A stretch of DNA of 15,819 nt from Anaerolineales bacterium. Lineage in GTDB: Bacteria > Chloroflexota > Anaerolineae > Anaerolineales > UBA4823. Position numbers and translations under genes: made by a program. The notes below the pieces were generated by a model. It saw only the letters and a program-made list of their open reading frames with translations, made no database searches and was not told the origin of the DNA. The first letter of the stretch is position 1. Each line of letters starts with the position of its first letter. The DNA lies in contig JADYYC010000060.1 of NCBI GenBank assembly GCA_020853835.1, positions 1-15,819 on the forward strand, in the 5' to 3' direction. This document shows positions 15,238 to 15,819 of this stretch, in pieces.

Positions 15238-15819
15238 TCAATTGCTGTCTGATTCTCGAGGCCCGTTTTTTCTTTCTGTACCCTCAGCCAGCCTGGCCTG
15301 CCAGGTTTCTGTCCACTGCGGCGCAGCCCGTTGCAGCCGTTTTTTCTTCAAGTTCTCGTGCATCACCCAGCGCACGTCGGGATCGCAGCTCTCCAGCCAT
15401 TTTTCCATCAGGATGATCCCCTGCTGCGGAAAAGCTGCCGCCACCACGCTCCAGGCGTATCCGAGAGCCTGACGCAGCACCCGGTAGCCCGCCTCTTTAC
15501 AGTCGGGCGCTCCTTGCCAGATCCGCGGTGATCCGGTCGAACAGCCCCAGGATGCGCTCGCTGTTTTCCACTTCCTTTAGAAGGACCGGCTCTGCCAACC
15601 CGGCGACGACGGCCCGCTTCTCCAGCCAGCTCCCCGCGCTCCAGCCCTCGCAGATCTCGATCATCCGCCTCGGGTCCGCTTTTCCGATGCACTGGAGCGC
15701 GATCGCAACCGCCTCGCGCACCCTCCAGCGAGGGTCGCTCGCAAACGCCCGCAGCTCCACGAGCAAATCTCCCTGTCCCTCGGCGATCAGCCTCCCCAGC
15801 CCGCATACCCCGCAGAACG
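15238..15819 (-). pseudogene. HEAT-repeat / AlkD-like gene, frameshifted, 5' end outside window
   Basis: The gene enters from the right edge. The first frame encodes HEAT-like helices (SDPRWRVREAVAIALQCIG, EICEGWSAGSWLEKRAVVAG) and ends at a TAA at 15499-15497 after ITADLARSARL. The +1 frame then continues the same protein with KEAGYRVLRQALGYAWSVV and SCDPDVRWVMHENLKKKRL, ending at 15238. Removing one G from the GGG run at 15505-15507 (plus strand) restores a continuous reading ARSADCKEAGYRV. This looks like a single-base insertion or a sequencing error, not two genes. Members of this group resemble DNA alkylation repair HEAT proteins, but no catalytic residues can be assigned here. Confidence 0.75.

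Overview
The window looks like a GC-rich bacterial chromosome segment, most plausibly Chloroflexota (Anaerolineae-like). This is an inference from lipoproteins with Pro/Thr linkers, the style of the 494-residue surface lipoprotein, and a corrinoid-salvage gene set resembling that of Dehalococcoides. No rRNA, tRNA, CRISPR array, insertion sequence or origin was found.

Layout. (1) Positions 1-2887 (+): the 3' part of a soluble PAS/GAF/PAS histidine kinase gene, open at the left edge, overlapping by ATGA a response regulator of the NtrC type. That regulator ends right after its AAA+ domain and has no DNA-binding domain. (2) 2889-4373 (-): a large secreted lipoprotein with three F..Y..G..G.P modules, convergent with the regulator gene. 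(3) 4374-4927: a divergent control region with sigma70-like promoters on both strands, a compact cobalamin riboswitch and an intrinsic terminator. (4) 4928-12685 (+): one tight operon btuF-btuC-btuD-cobO-cobT-cobS-cobC-cobU-larA-like. (5) 12799-15060 (-): an arsR-permease-thioredoxin operon with a recognisable promoter and palindromic operator. (6) 15238-15819 (-): a HEAT-repeat (AlkD-like) gene, partial at the right edge and broken by a +1 frameshift.

How it works together. When cobalamin is scarce, the riboswitch should let transcription through. BtuFCD then imports corrinoids, CobO adenosylates the cobalt, CobU activates adenosylcobinamide to its GDP form, CobT and CobC make alpha-ribazole from a lower-ligand base, and CobS joins the two. 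This is a salvage pathway, not de novo synthesis. The last gene encodes a LarA-type nickel-pincer enzyme with all its key residues, whose link to B12 is not explained by known pathways and is the most interesting point of the window. The arsR operon is a separate metal(loid) or thiol stress module, and by eye its DNA is less GC-rich than that of the cobalamin operon.
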